Source: Cyclobacterium sp. SYSU L10401 (GTDB lineage Bacteria > Bacteroidota > Bacteroidia > Cytophagales > Cyclobacteriaceae). From it: 64,000 bases of DNA. The notes under the pieces are model-generated. The model did not search any database, had not been told where the DNA came from, and saw only the letters and a program-made list of their open reading frames with translations. The stretch is from contig NZ_WOFO01000001.1 in the NCBI RefSeq assembly GCF_010993705.1, positions 124,001 through 188,000 of the forward strand. The letters are read 5' to 3'. Positions within the stretch are counted from its first letter, which is position 1. Every line of letters begins with the position of its first letter. Positions 24,871 to 33,664 of this stretch are shown piece by piece. The position numbers were made by a program, and so were the translations under genes.

Positions 24871-25272
24871 ATGACAAGTCACGCAAATTCAAAAAGTTCA
24901 TTTCGCTATGGCCTGCTATTGTTGGCCATAGGCTGTTTCGTTTTCTTCCAGGTCGATGCTTTTGAAAAAGAAGGGGACGGAGAAGAAATAAGTGTTAGCG
25001 GAGAAGTTTTGGATCTTTCCTGCTTTATGGCTAGTGGTGCCAAAGGAGAAGGACATAAAGGTTGTGCCGAAAAATGCATGGCCAATGGCATGCCTATTGG
25101 TTTGCTTGGATCAGATGGCAAAGTCTACCTCCTGGTAGAAGACCACAAGAATGCAAGCCCGTATCAATCTTTAAAGGAACTCGCAGCTGCTAATGTGGAG
25201 GTAACAGGAAATTATTTTGTTAGAAACGGCATGCCTGGTATCGTCATTAAGAAGGTATCTGAAAAGGGCTGA
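24871..25272 (+). CDS. Small exported protein with conserved cysteine/histidine motif
   Basis: 133 residues. The start at MTSHANSK gives an N-terminal signal/anchor segment (about 15-33) ending near VDAFEKE. The mature part opens with an OB-fold-like strand (ISVSGEVLDLSCFM) and the cluster C..MASGAKGEGHKGC..KC (C47, H57, C60, C64), then LLGSDGKVYLL and VEVTGNYFVRNG. The Cys/His spacing suggests metal or heme binding in the periplasm, or disulfides. It resembles unnamed bacterial proteins with the same SCFM...HKGCAEKC pattern; no function is assigned. A convergent terminator follows. Confidence 0.7.
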   Translation: MTSHANSKSSFRYGLLLLAIGCFVFFQVDAFEKEGDGEEISVSGEVLDLSCFMASGAKGEGHKGCAEKCMANGMPIGLLGSDGKVYLLVEDHKNASPYQSLKELAAANVEVTGNYFVRNGMPGIVIKKVSEKG

Positions 25273-25300
25273 TTTAGCAAAAACGATTGTATGAGAGTCC

Positions 25301-25330
25301 AGGGGTGGGAATATTTCCGCCCCTTTTTTA
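25301..25330. terminator. Terminator between convergent genes
   Basis: G-rich arm AGGGGTGGGAA pairs, with one wobble and one bulge, with TTCCGCCCCT, and six T follow. It lies between the exported protein gene (plus) and the lipoprotein gene (minus) and overlaps the lipoprotein stop codon. It has a T run only for the plus direction. Confidence 0.7.
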
Positions 25331-25864
25331 TTCCCCGTACACCACATGTGTAAAGCAATAGTCGGTGTGTACCAGGCTGTCCTTTTCGGATGGAAGATAT
25401 TGTAAATCAAAAACCACGCGGTTTAGGTCCAATGCGTTATTGATAACTATTTGGTAGGCTTGTTCACCGATTTTGGTGAGTACATAATCAGGGTATTCCG
25501 GAAAAGTAAATTCGATTTTGCCACTAAAGCCCAATGGAAACCGGGCCTTTAAATAGAATTTGTCCTCAAAAAGGAATGCATCCTGTACTTGTGGATAAAA
25601 TTTATTGTAAATCCTTTCTTTGTTAACCAATAGGCTTTCAAATAAGGTGATTTTGCCTTCCAGGTGTTTTTGTCTGGTACTGTCCCCATCCTTTTCTGCT
25701 ACCCACCCGTTTTGGTTCGCTGAAGGTTTGCTATTCTGAGCCATAACCTCTTCTGTTGTATTATTTCCGGAAGTTTTCGCTTCCTTTTTTGGGTTGCAGC
25801 CTAAGGGTCCTATCGAGCACAATAGGAATAGTTGAAAAATTACCTTATTTAATTTTTTTTCCAT
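25328..25864 (-). CDS. Lipoprotein of unknown function
   Basis: 178 residues. A signal peptide ends in a lipobox-like SIGPLGC (cysteine near residue 23), followed by a low-complexity K/N/S/T linker and a C-terminal beta-rich domain (LFEDKFYLKARFPLGF, IEFTFPEYPDYVL). I do not recognise the family. Its start overlaps the end of mnmD by 16 bp, so it is the distal gene of a small operon with mnmD, though the functions look unrelated. Confidence 0.7.
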   Translation of the reverse strand: MEKKLNKVIFQLFLLCSIGPLGCNPKKEAKTSGNNTTEEVMAQNSKPSANQNGWVAEKDGDSTRQKHLEGKITLFESLLVNKERIYNKFYPQVQDAFLFEDKFYLKARFPLGFSGKIEFTFPEYPDYVLTKIGEQAYQIVINNALDLNRVVFDLQYLPSEKDSLVHTDYCFTHVVYGE

Positions 25865-26538
25865 GCCCGGGTCATTTCTTTTTTTCCGGGAGGGCCGGGA
25901 ACCTCATCCAAAGTCATTTCCAAAGATACCAGATTTTTTTTGAGATGCCCTGCTGCGCAATAGGTGACAAAAACCCCTTGCGGATTCATGCGCTCATGAA
26001 TCTTTTGAAGCAAGGCATGCTCCCATAATTCAGGTTGTTTTTTAGGAGAAAAGGCATCAAAGTACACAATATCGGCAGGATACAATTTAACTTCCTGTAG
26101 GCTTATTTTGTCTTTTTTGATATTGAAATAATCTGTCATAGGCTTTCCTGAATCCCAATCCATTTGGTGCAGCCGCTTGAAATACCCGTTGTAGTGTGTC
26201 AGGGTTTCATCCATTTGCGTAAAATTGAGTTCATTGTAAATATCCGCAGAGAGGGGAAAGGGTTCTATGGTATGGTACAGTACCGGTACCTGGTTTTGTT
26301 CTGCCCAAATCAATGTCAGCCAGGCATTTAATCCGGTACCAAAGCCCACCTCAAAAATTCTGATGGGAAATTTCCCCCGGTTTCTGGCATACCAGGCTTC
26401 CAGCCCATAAAGTAAAAAAACATGGATAGATTCTCTGTAGGCTCCATGGGAGGAATGGTAGCTCTCATTGATGTCAGGGAGATAAACAGAATGTGAACCG
26501 TCTTCTGTGGTAATGATTTTAGGTCCTTTATTTGTCAT
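25849..26538 (-). CDS. mnmD: tRNA 5-methylaminomethyl-2-thiouridine methyltransferase, stand-alone MnmD
   Basis: 229 residues, cytoplasmic SAM-dependent methyltransferase corresponding to the methyltransferase half of MnmC. It would methylate nm5s2U to mnm5s2U at the tRNA wobble position. SAM motif I is FEVGFGTGLNAWL (about 62-74); the downstream DIVYFDAFSPKKQPELW block is the family signature. There is no attached oxidase domain, which is normal for Bacteroidota and many other bacteria. The gene is 10 bp from ispF on the same strand. Confidence 0.88.
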   Translation of the reverse strand: MTNKGPKIITTEDGSHSVYLPDINESYHSSHGAYRESIHVFLLYGLEAWYARNRGKFPIRIFEVGFGTGLNAWLTLIWAEQNQVPVLYHTIEPFPLSADIYNELNFTQMDETLTHYNGYFKRLHQMDWDSGKPMTDYFNIKKDKISLQEVKLYPADIVYFDAFSPKKQPELWEHALLQKIHERMNPQGVFVTYCAAGHLKKNLVSLEMTLDEVPGPPGKKEMTRAWKKN

Positions 26539-26548
26539 TGTTCTTTTA

Positions 26549-27028
26549 TTACTGATGGATCAGGGCCACGCAGTAGGCAGATACTCCTTCCTCCCTACCT
26601 ACAAACCCAAGTCTTTCGGTGGTGGTGGCCTTGATGGAAATCTTGCTTTCTGCTACTTTCATGACACCGGCCAGGCAGACTTTCATGTCCGGTATGAATG
26701 GATTGATTTTAGGTTGTTGAAGGCAAAGGGTAACATCCAGGTTACCCAGCTGAAATCCATTGTCCTCCAACAGCTCCATGACCCTTTTCAAAAGTAATTT
26801 GCTGTCAATTCCTTTGTATTGAGGGTCCTGATCGGAAAAGTGATAACCAATGTCCCGGAGATTGGCAGCCCCGAGCAGCGCATCACAGATTACATGTATG
26901 ACCACATCGGCATCGGAATGTCCAGTAGCCCCTTTTTCATGCGGCACCTGGATACCGCCCAGCCAAAATGCTGCTCCTTTTTTCAGTTGGTGCACATCAT
27001 ATCCGAATCCCACACGGAATGTACTCAT
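26549..27028 (-). CDS. ispF: 2-C-methyl-D-erythritol 2,4-cyclodiphosphate synthase
   Basis: 159 residues, the usual length for IspF, which cyclises CDP-methylerythritol 2-phosphate in the MEP isoprenoid pathway. Metal-site residues are present in GFGYDVHQL (about 7-15) and GHSDADVVIHVICDALLGA (about 37-55), followed by the DIGYHFSD loop. The C-terminal ATTTERLGFVGREEGVSA is the family's second signature. Cytoplasmic trimer by family. It sits between mnmD and an M16 peptidase gene. Confidence 0.96.
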   Translation of the reverse strand: MSTFRVGFGYDVHQLKKGAAFWLGGIQVPHEKGATGHSDADVVIHVICDALLGAANLRDIGYHFSDQDPQYKGIDSKLLLKRVMELLEDNGFQLGNLDVTLCLQQPKINPFIPDMKVCLAGVMKVAESKISIKATTTERLGFVGREEGVSAYCVALIHQ

Positions 27029-27074
27029 AGGTCAAGCTTTTTGAATTTTATAATTAGTTTTTGTTTTAAACCCT

Positions 27075-28313
27075 TTACGCCTGGCATTTGTAGTAAACCA
27101 CAGAGGAAACATCATTATCCAGGTAGGTCATGGCTGCCTGTTGGATTTGTTCCCCTGAAATTTCCATTTTTCTGTCATATTCATCATTGATCAGGGAAGT
27201 GTTTCCCAAATAAGCGTAATAGGCAAGCCTCATGGCCCTTCCCAATAAAGATACAGATTCATAGGTTTTCATGGCCTCAGTCTGATTTTTTATTTTTTGC
27301 AAAACCTGATCCGGAATGGCTCGCTTTTTGAAATCTTCTAAAACCTTTTCAAGGGCTATTTCTCCTTCTTCTGCCGCTACTCCTTTTTCCAGTTTTCCGG
27401 TGACTACCAAAAGACCCGGATCAATATTTCCCAACACATAGGCCTGACAACTGGCAAAAATGGCATCGTTCTTTACCAGTTTTTGCTCCAAAACAGCTGA
27501 CCTGCCAAAGCTCAATACATCTGTAATGAGATCGCAGGATAAAAAGCCTTCTTCCAACCTGCCTGGAATGCGGTATACTTTATACAAGGCTTCTGTGGGG
27601 ACATTTCCAAAAACCTGTTTGCTTTTTTTCTTTTTTTGCAAGGGTTCTGAAACCGGAGCCTCCTTTGCCTGTGCCCCTCTTGGAATCTCCCCAAACCAAT
27701 GGTCTACCCGCCTACGAACATCCTCAAAATTCACCTTTCCGGCAATACAGAGTACAGCATTATCCGGGGTGTAATGATTTTGGTAAAAATCCACCAGGTC
27801 AATTTTTTCGAATTGTTCTATATCCGCTATCTTTTCCCCGATCGTGGGCCAGCGATAGGGGTGTTGTTCGAAGGCCAGGCTACGCAAATGGTGCATGGCA
27901 TCCCCATACGGTTGGTTCAGGTATCTTTGTTTAAACTCCTCGATGACCACCTGTTTCTGCGTATGGATATGCTTGTCTTGCAAGCTGAGCTGCAGCATGC
28001 GGTCAGACTCCAGCCATAAGGCTGTTTCCAGATTCACAGCCGGTAGGGTAATGTAGTAATTGGTGATGTCCGTATTGGTGAACGCATTGCTTGAACCTCC
28101 TGCCCTTTCCAAGGCACTGTCAAATGCTGGAATATTTTGCGACCCCGAAAACATGAGGTGCTCAAAATAATGGGCCAGTCCGGTTTTGCCCGTTTTTTCA
28201 TTTCTTGAGCCCACTTTGTAAAGCAGGTTGACAACGGCCATTTCAGAGGAAGGGTCTTCATGCACTAAAACCTGTAAGCCATTGTCTAATACAAATTCCT
28301 TATAGTTGATCAT
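27075..28313 (-). CDS. M16-family zinc metallopeptidase
   Basis: 412 residues, a single-unit pitrilysin/mitochondrial-processing-peptidase-type protease. The inverted zinc motif HYFEH is at 48-52, with a likely third ligand in VVIEEFKQRY further on. Two M16 halves are seen, with the active site in the N-terminal half. No signal peptide is obvious, so it may be cytoplasmic. Bacteroidota often carry a second, inactive M16 partner next door; none is present here. Confidence 0.92.
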   Translation of the reverse strand: MINYKEFVLDNGLQVLVHEDPSSEMAVVNLLYKVGSRNEKTGKTGLAHYFEHLMFSGSQNIPAFDSALERAGGSSNAFTNTDITNYYITLPAVNLETALWLESDRMLQLSLQDKHIHTQKQVVIEEFKQRYLNQPYGDAMHHLRSLAFEQHPYRWPTIGEKIADIEQFEKIDLVDFYQNHYTPDNAVLCIAGKVNFEDVRRRVDHWFGEIPRGAQAKEAPVSEPLQKKKKSKQVFGNVPTEALYKVYRIPGRLEEGFLSCDLITDVLSFGRSAVLEQKLVKNDAIFASCQAYVLGNIDPGLLVVTGKLEKGVAAEEGEIALEKVLEDFKKRAIPDQVLQKIKNQTEAMKTYESVSLLGRAMRLAYYAYLGNTSLINDEYDRKMEISGEQIQQAAMTYLDNDVSSVVYYKCQA

Positions 28314-28361
28314 AACAATGGGTCAAAAGTAATCAATTCCCCTACCTTTTCTGCTATTCGA

Positions 28362-28568
28362 TCAGATAGATTCTCCTTTATAGCCAGATTTTTCAAGGGC
28401 CATTTTGATGGCTTCGGTGTCTACATTTCCCTGCACTGTCAGGATGCGGTCTGGTGATTTTAGGTCTACTTCCCAGTGCTCAGCCGGCAGGCTGTCCATG
28501 GCTGGTTTGATAGTTGCCACACAAGCAGCACATTTGACGTTGGTCTTTAGTTTGATGGAATTTTCCAT
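28362..28568 (-). CDS. Heavy-metal-associated (HMA) domain protein, copper chaperone-like
   Basis: 68 residues consisting of one ferredoxin-like HMA domain with the metal-binding motif CAAC (about 13-16). It would bind Cu(I) and pass it to the P-type ATPase encoded 7 bp upstream in the same transcript. The last part ends in GYKGESI, as in CopZ-like chaperones. Metal specificity is inferred from the neighbour. Confidence 0.88.
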   Translation of the reverse strand: MENSIKLKTNVKCAACVATIKPAMDSLPAEHWEVDLKSPDRILTVQGNVDTEAIKMALEKSGYKGESI

Positions 28569-28575
28569 AGTTGTA

Positions 28576-30789
28576 TTATATTTTTGTTTGATTTTTGAAT
28601 TTTAATCTCAAGCTGTTACTTACCACTGATACGGAACTTAAAGCCATCGCCGCACCTGCAATCATGGGGTTAAGCAGAAATCCGGAGACGGGGTACAATA
28701 CGCCTGCTGCAAGGGGAATGCCGATGACATTGTAAATAAAAGCCCAGAAAAGGTTTTGCCTGATGGTACTCACGGTATCCTTACTTAGTTGAAGGAGTTT
28801 TGGTATGTCCATCAAGCTGGAATGCATCAGGGTGGCTTTTGCTGTTTCCATGGCAATGTCAGTACCTGCACCCATGGCAATGCCCAGGTCTGCCAAAACC
28901 AGGGCCTCACTGTCATTGATGCCATCTCCTGCCATGGCGACCACATGGCCCTGCTTCTTGAGGGCTTGAATGTATTTCCCCTTGTCTTGAGGGAGCATGC
29001 CGCTTTGAAATTTTTTGATCCCCACTGCTGCAGCCACTGCCGCAGCCGTTTTTTCCTGGTCTCCCGTTAGCATGTGTACTGCTATGCCCATTTTCTGAAT
29101 GCTGGCAATGGCCTCCCGGGAGTCTTCCCTGACCTGGTCGGCAATGCCTACCATTCCTACCAGGATTTTTTCTTCAGCCATATAGACTACAATGTCCCCA
29201 TTTTCCAGCATTTTTTCTCCGGCCTGAATGAATGACTCCTGCACCATTATACCCTCTGATTTCAGCCATTTCAATGTGCCGATGCGGTAAGTGATTCCTT
29301 CATGAACAGCCTGCACCCCTTTTCCGGTAGCGGACTGAAAGTTTGTAAATGGCAATCCGGATTTGGAGGGATTGAAATGCTGGGCGATGGCTGTTGCCAA
29401 AGGATGTTCACTCCTTGATTCCAGGGCCTGGAAAACGGACTGTAACTTATTATCATCCACCTCCTTTTGCCAGATTACTTCTTTTACTTTTGGCTTTCCC
29501 ATGGTGATGGTACCGGTCTTGTCAAGGAGCAGCACATCCGTTTTCTTGCCGGTTTCCAGGCTTTCAGCGTCTTTGATCAGAATGCCCATGGAGGCAGCTT
29601 TACCAATACCCACCATGATGGCAGTAGGCGTAGCAAGGCCCAAAGCACAGGGACAGGCAATGACCAGCACTGTAATGGCGGAAAGCATGCCTCTCAGTGC
29701 GGCATCATCAATGCCGCTGAAGGCCCAAACCAGAAAGGTGATGAGGGCAACCACCAAAACCGCAGGCACAAATACCGCAGTCACTTTGTCCACCATTTTC
29801 TGAATGGGGGCCTTGCTTCCCTGAGCCTGTTTAACGCGGGTAATGATAGAAGCCAATAAGGTGTCAGCGGCTGTTTTCGAGACACTGAACTGAAAGCTCC
29901 CTTTTTGGTTGATGGTGCCTGCAAAAACCTCGTCGCCAGGTTGTTTTGTAACAGGTATGGGCTCTCCACTAAGCATGCTTTCATCCACAAAAGATTCTCC
30001 TTCTGTCACCATGCCATCCAGAGGGATTTTCTGTCCAGGTTTTACCAATACGATGTCTCCGGTTCCTGCTTCGCTTACCGGCACCAGCATTTCTTTTCCA
30101 TCTTTGACAAGAGTCAATTCTTTTGGTTGTAGGCCGATCAATTTTTTTAAAGCCTCAGAGGTACCTGCTTTTGCCCCGGACTCCAGCATGCGACCCAATA
30201 GGATAAAAAACACGATTACAGCCGCTGTTTCGAAATAAACATGGGGATCCAGACCCCTGGCTTCCAGCCATTGGGGGAAGAAGGTATTGAATGTACTGTA
30301 ACCATAGGCAATGCCGGTACTGAGAGCTACCAGCGTGTCCATGTTGGCTTTTTTGGCTTTGCTCTGCTTATAGGCGTTGATGAAGAAAGTCCTTCCAAAA
30401 ATGAATAGGACGGGAGTTGTCAGGACCCACATGATCCAATTGCCATAGGGCAGGCTCATCCAGAACATGCCAATGATAAAAACTGGAAAGGCCAGAATTC
30501 CGGCCGCAATGGTGTTTTTACGGAGTTGCCGGTGAGCCAATTTCTGAAGTTCCTCTACATTTTCCTTTTCGTGAAGTTCTATCAACAATTCATAACCAAT
30601 TTCATGTACGTTTTTTTTGGCCTGATTTAGATCCGTTTTGGCTTCATCCAGGACCAGGGTGGCTGACTGGGTGGCATAATTGACTTGGGCTGATTGAATG
30701 CCTGGGGTTTGCTTCAATGTGGATTCTACACTTACTGCACAAGCTGCGCAGCTCATTCCCGATACCGGAACTTCTATGGTTTTCATCAT
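28576..30789 (-). CDS. copA: Copper-type heavy-metal translocating P-type ATPase
   Basis: 737 residues, P1B ATPase of the inner membrane exporting a soft metal, most likely Cu(I). One N-terminal HMA domain has C14-A-A-C17. Eight hydrophobic segments follow; the ion-path motif CPC is at 379-381 (IACPCALG), the phosphorylated aspartate is in DKTGT (423-427), and later come HPLA, TGDQ and AGDGINDS. Two terminal residues match the family's conserved Asn/Met-rich last helices. It is transcribed with a separate HMA chaperone gene; no CueR/CsoR-type regulator is adjacent. Confidence 0.94.
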   Translation of the reverse strand: MMKTIEVPVSGMSCAACAVSVESTLKQTPGIQSAQVNYATQSATLVLDEAKTDLNQAKKNVHEIGYELLIELHEKENVEELQKLAHRQLRKNTIAAGILAFPVFIIGMFWMSLPYGNWIMWVLTTPVLFIFGRTFFINAYKQSKAKKANMDTLVALSTGIAYGYSTFNTFFPQWLEARGLDPHVYFETAAVIVFFILLGRMLESGAKAGTSEALKKLIGLQPKELTLVKDGKEMLVPVSEAGTGDIVLVKPGQKIPLDGMVTEGESFVDESMLSGEPIPVTKQPGDEVFAGTINQKGSFQFSVSKTAADTLLASIITRVKQAQGSKAPIQKMVDKVTAVFVPAVLVVALITFLVWAFSGIDDAALRGMLSAITVLVIACPCALGLATPTAIMVGIGKAASMGILIKDAESLETGKKTDVLLLDKTGTITMGKPKVKEVIWQKEVDDNKLQSVFQALESRSEHPLATAIAQHFNPSKSGLPFTNFQSATGKGVQAVHEGITYRIGTLKWLKSEGIMVQESFIQAGEKMLENGDIVVYMAEEKILVGMVGIADQVREDSREAIASIQKMGIAVHMLTGDQEKTAAAVAAAVGIKKFQSGMLPQDKGKYIQALKKQGHVVAMAGDGINDSEALVLADLGIAMGAGTDIAMETAKATLMHSSLMDIPKLLQLSKDTVSTIRQNLFWAFIYNVIGIPLAAGVLYPVSGFLLNPMIAGAAMALSSVSVVSNSLRLKFKNQTKI

Positions 30790-30813
30790 TATGCGATCAT
30801 CTGAATTTCAGTC

Positions 30814-30821
30814 CAAAATTA
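30814..30821 (-). promoter_or_regulatory. Candidate -7 element for copA operon
   Basis: Reads TAATTTTG on the minus strand, an exact match to the Bacteroidota -7 consensus TAnnTTTG, about 25 bp before the copA start. No good -33 TTG partner at the expected distance was found. Confidence 0.35.
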
Positions 30822-30971
30822 CAAGGAATAGGTAGTTACCTGTTATATAATTTTTAAAAAAATGTACAAGGTGATTTCCAATAAATCGATAAAAATGTTG
30901 AACTTTAGCCTTATTATCCAGGTTTTTGAACACGAAAAACTTCAGGTATAAAAGTTTAAAATTCACTTTCA

Positions 30972-32561
30972 ATGTTAAAATCTACCATAGACCCGGCCTG
31001 TACCGGTTTGTTTTCAACTTTATTTTTAGACTATATTCAACATAAAAAGGAATTAAAACACTTTTATCAGGAGTTTCCGGAACTGGGGCATTTCAAAAAA
31101 GCCATTGCAGAGAAGGCTTTTGACCAGGAAAAGAGAAATACCCTTGTAAGGGTTTTGAAGGAGCAATATACTGGCTTTGATTCCTCCCGGGTCAGTAGCA
31201 ATATTGACAAACTAAAGCAGCCCAATACCTTTACCGTGACCACCGGGCACCAATTGAACCTGATGACAGGGCCTTCTTTTTTTATCTACAAAATAGTTTC
31301 CACCCTTTTATTGGCCAAAAAGCTACAGGAGACTTATCCAGATTGTCACTTTGTGCCCGTTTATTGGATGGCCTCTGAGGACCATGATTTTGAAGAAATC
31401 AATCATTTTCATTTTGACGGAAAGGAATATCGCTGGGATTCCGATCAGAAAGGGCCTGTGGGTGATTTTGTATTGGACAAGTCTGTTAAGCAACTGATGC
31501 AGGAATGGGATTTTCTGCCCGATTTTTTTAGGGAAGCCTATACCCACAGCAAATGCCTGAAAGAAGCGGTTAGAAAATACGTGCACCATTTATTTGCCGA
31601 TCAGGGTTTGGTGATTCTCGATGCCAACGATAAGGCATTGAAAAAATCATTCTTGCCCATTATTAAGGATGATCTGTATTCCCAAAAGGCCAATGAGCTG
31701 GTCAAACAGCGCAATGAGGCATTGCAAGCTGCCGGGTACCCTACACAGATATTCCCCAGAGAGATAAATTTTTTCTACATGGAGCCAGGAAGAAGGGAAC
31801 GATTGATTCACCAGCAAGGTCTGTTCAGGACCCATGATGGGAAGGATGAATGGACAGAAAAGGAGATGGAGTCCCTGCTGGAAGAATATCCGGAAAAATT
31901 CAGTCCTAATGTAGTCATGCGTCCCTTATATCAGGAAGTCGTTCTTCCCAATTTGGCTTACCTGGGAGGGCCGGCAGAAATTGCTTATTGGTTTCAACTG
32001 AAGGGAGTTTTTGACCACTATAAGGTCGATTTTCCTTTCCTTTTGCCGAGAAATTTTGCCTTGATCGTTCCAAGGGTAATCCAGCGAAAGATAAAAAAGT
32101 TGGGTTTCAAACCCGAAGAGCTTTTTTTATCCGTCGATAAGCTAAGGGTTGATTACGTTTATGAGCACTCAGAGGAAGATTTAAAATTATTGCAGGAAAA
32201 AGAACAGCTGAAAAGCCTGTTTTTGTCCCTGGAAGAAAAGGCTGGTGGTCTGGACAGTACTTTGATATATGCGGTGAAGGCCGCACTGAACAGGACTGAT
32301 AAGATTATCAATCAGTTGGGGGTGAAATTCAGGAAAGCTGCGGAGCGCAAGCAAGAGGATGCTGTCAGGCAGATATTTGAAATAAAAGAAGGTTTGTTTC
32401 CCAACGGAACCTTGCAGGAAAGAAAGGTCAATTTTCTGGAATTTTATTTAAAGGATAAAAGTTTTATTGACGGGCTTTACAAAACATTTGATCCTTTGGA
32501 TTTTAATTTCATAATTTTGCAGGAGGATGGAAGCGAAGAAAGAGCTAAGGAAGACTTTTAA
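30972..32561 (+). CDS. bshC: Bacillithiol biosynthesis cysteine-adding enzyme BshC
   Basis: 529 residues, the usual length. It joins cysteine to glucosaminyl-malate to finish bacillithiol, the low-molecular-weight thiol of Firmicutes and many Bacteroidota. Recognised from VTTGHQLNLMTGPSFFIYKI (about 91-110), PVYWMASEDHDFEEINHF (about 128-145) and YLGGPAEIAYW in the middle, with a coiled-coil C-terminal part. Cytoplasmic. The last 35 bp overlap the start of the formyltetrahydrofolate cyclo-ligase gene in another frame. Confidence 0.94.
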   Translation: MLKSTIDPACTGLFSTLFLDYIQHKKELKHFYQEFPELGHFKKAIAEKAFDQEKRNTLVRVLKEQYTGFDSSRVSSNIDKLKQPNTFTVTTGHQLNLMTGPSFFIYKIVSTLLLAKKLQETYPDCHFVPVYWMASEDHDFEEINHFHFDGKEYRWDSDQKGPVGDFVLDKSVKQLMQEWDFLPDFFREAYTHSKCLKEAVRKYVHHLFADQGLVILDANDKALKKSFLPIIKDDLYSQKANELVKQRNEALQAAGYPTQIFPREINFFYMEPGRRERLIHQQGLFRTHDGKDEWTEKEMESLLEEYPEKFSPNVVMRPLYQEVVLPNLAYLGGPAEIAYWFQLKGVFDHYKVDFPFLLPRNFALIVPRVIQRKIKKLGFKPEELFLSVDKLRVDYVYEHSEEDLKLLQEKEQLKSLFLSLEEKAGGLDSTLIYAVKAALNRTDKIINQLGVKFRKAAERKQEDAVRQIFEIKEGLFPNGTLQERKVNFLEFYLKDKSFIDGLYKTFDPLDFNFIILQEDGSEERAKEDF

Positions 32562-33102
32562 GACCCATAGAGAAGCACTGGGAGCAGGTGAGCGGGAATT
32601 ACGTTCTCAGAAAATTACCAGCCAAGCCCTGGCTTTTCTAGCTCATTTTCCTGAAGTACAGCATATTCATTTATTTTTACCCATCAAAAAACTGTATGAA
32701 ATCAATACGGTATTATTATTGCAGAGGCTTTTTGATAGTGGGTATCAGGTGTATGGTTCCATTACGGACAGGGCGGCGCATCGGCTAAAAACGGTGCGGT
32801 TTTCCACCAATACATTTTTCCGGGAAGATCCGATGGGAATACCGGTTCCGGAACAGCCTGAATATGCCAATGAGGAGTTGATAGATTTGGTATTTGTACC
32901 CCTACTTGGAGTAGATGCGGAAGGTAACAGAATAGGTTACGGTTTGGGTTTTTATGACCGGTTTTTTCCACAGCTAAGAAAAGAGGTGGTCAAAGTGGGG
33001 CTGTCTTATTTCAAGCCTGAAGGTAGTTTGCCGAAAGATGCGCATGATGTGCCCTTAAATGCTTGTGTGTTTCCAGATGGATTTGTAATTTTTAATCAAT
33101 AG
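32527..33102 (+). CDS. 5-formyltetrahydrofolate cyclo-ligase
   Basis: 191 residues; ATP-dependent conversion of 5-formyl-THF to 5,10-methenyl-THF in folate recycling, cytoplasmic. The family's signature GYGLGFYDRF is near residues 138-147, preceded by the LVFVPLLGVD strand and an N-terminal KKELRKTFK...R helix. The chosen ATG lies inside bshC (35-bp overlap) but is needed to complete this N-terminal basic helix, and suggests translational coupling. Confidence 0.92.
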   Translation: MEAKKELRKTFKTHREALGAGERELRSQKITSQALAFLAHFPEVQHIHLFLPIKKLYEINTVLLLQRLFDSGYQVYGSITDRAAHRLKTVRFSTNTFFREDPMGIPVPEQPEYANEELIDLVFVPLLGVDAEGNRIGYGLGFYDRFFPQLRKEVVKVGLSYFKPEGSLPKDAHDVPLNACVFPDGFVIFNQ

Positions 33103-33123
33103 TTTTTCTAAAAAAGCAGTATT

Positions 33124-33615
33124 ATGGTAAAAAAATCGATGATTGTAGTTTTTGCCCTCCTTATGGGATTATCCCTGATAAATGAGAGCAAAGCCCAGAC
33201 CTATGCCACAGGGATAGGGCTAAGAGCAGGTGTAAGCAATGGATTGACGGTCAAGCATTTTATCCAAAGCGATGTAGCTCTGGAAGGAATACTTCATACC
33301 CGATGGAGGGGATTGGTCATCACCGGATTATATGAAGTGCACAAAAATATCCGAGAAGTCAGGGGCTTGCGTTGGTTTTACGGTGGTGGTGCCCATATTG
33401 GGAGCTGGAATAGTGGGAATCCTCCACCACCTTGGGCAGATTCCGGATACAGGGGGTCTACCATTGTAGGGATAGATGGGATCATCGGTCTGGATTATAA
33501 GTTTGAGGATGCACCGATCAACTTATCCCTGGATTATAAACCCGCCTTTAATATCATCAATGGAGGTGGTTTCTGGGGGGATGAGGTAGCTCTTTCTATC
33601 CGATTTACCTTCTAA
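33124..33615 (+). CDS. Small predicted outer-membrane beta-barrel protein
   Basis: 163 residues. A signal peptide ends near ESKAQT (about residue 24); the mature part alternates aromatic and polar residues, is rich in glycine and ends in LSIRFTF, a terminal phenylalanine typical of outer-membrane barrels. The family is not recognised, although similar short barrel proteins are common in Bacteroidota. It is 21 bp after the cyclo-ligase gene and closed by a terminator. Confidence 0.75.
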   Translation: MVKKSMIVVFALLMGLSLINESKAQTYATGIGLRAGVSNGLTVKHFIQSDVALEGILHTRWRGLVITGLYEVHKNIREVRGLRWFYGGGAHIGSWNSGNPPPPWADSGYRGSTIVGIDGIIGLDYKFEDAPINLSLDYKPAFNIINGGGFWGDEVALSIRFTF

Positions 33616-33621
33616 AAAAAG

Positions 33622-33653
33622 AAAAACCGCTGAAAACCCTTCAGCGGTTTTTT
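33622..33653. terminator. Bidirectional terminator
   Basis: Perfect stem AAAAACCGCTGAA / TTCAGCGGTTTTT with a 5-base loop between convergent genes. It provides a T tract in both directions. Confidence 0.9.
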
Positions 33654-33664
33654 ATCATCTTTTT

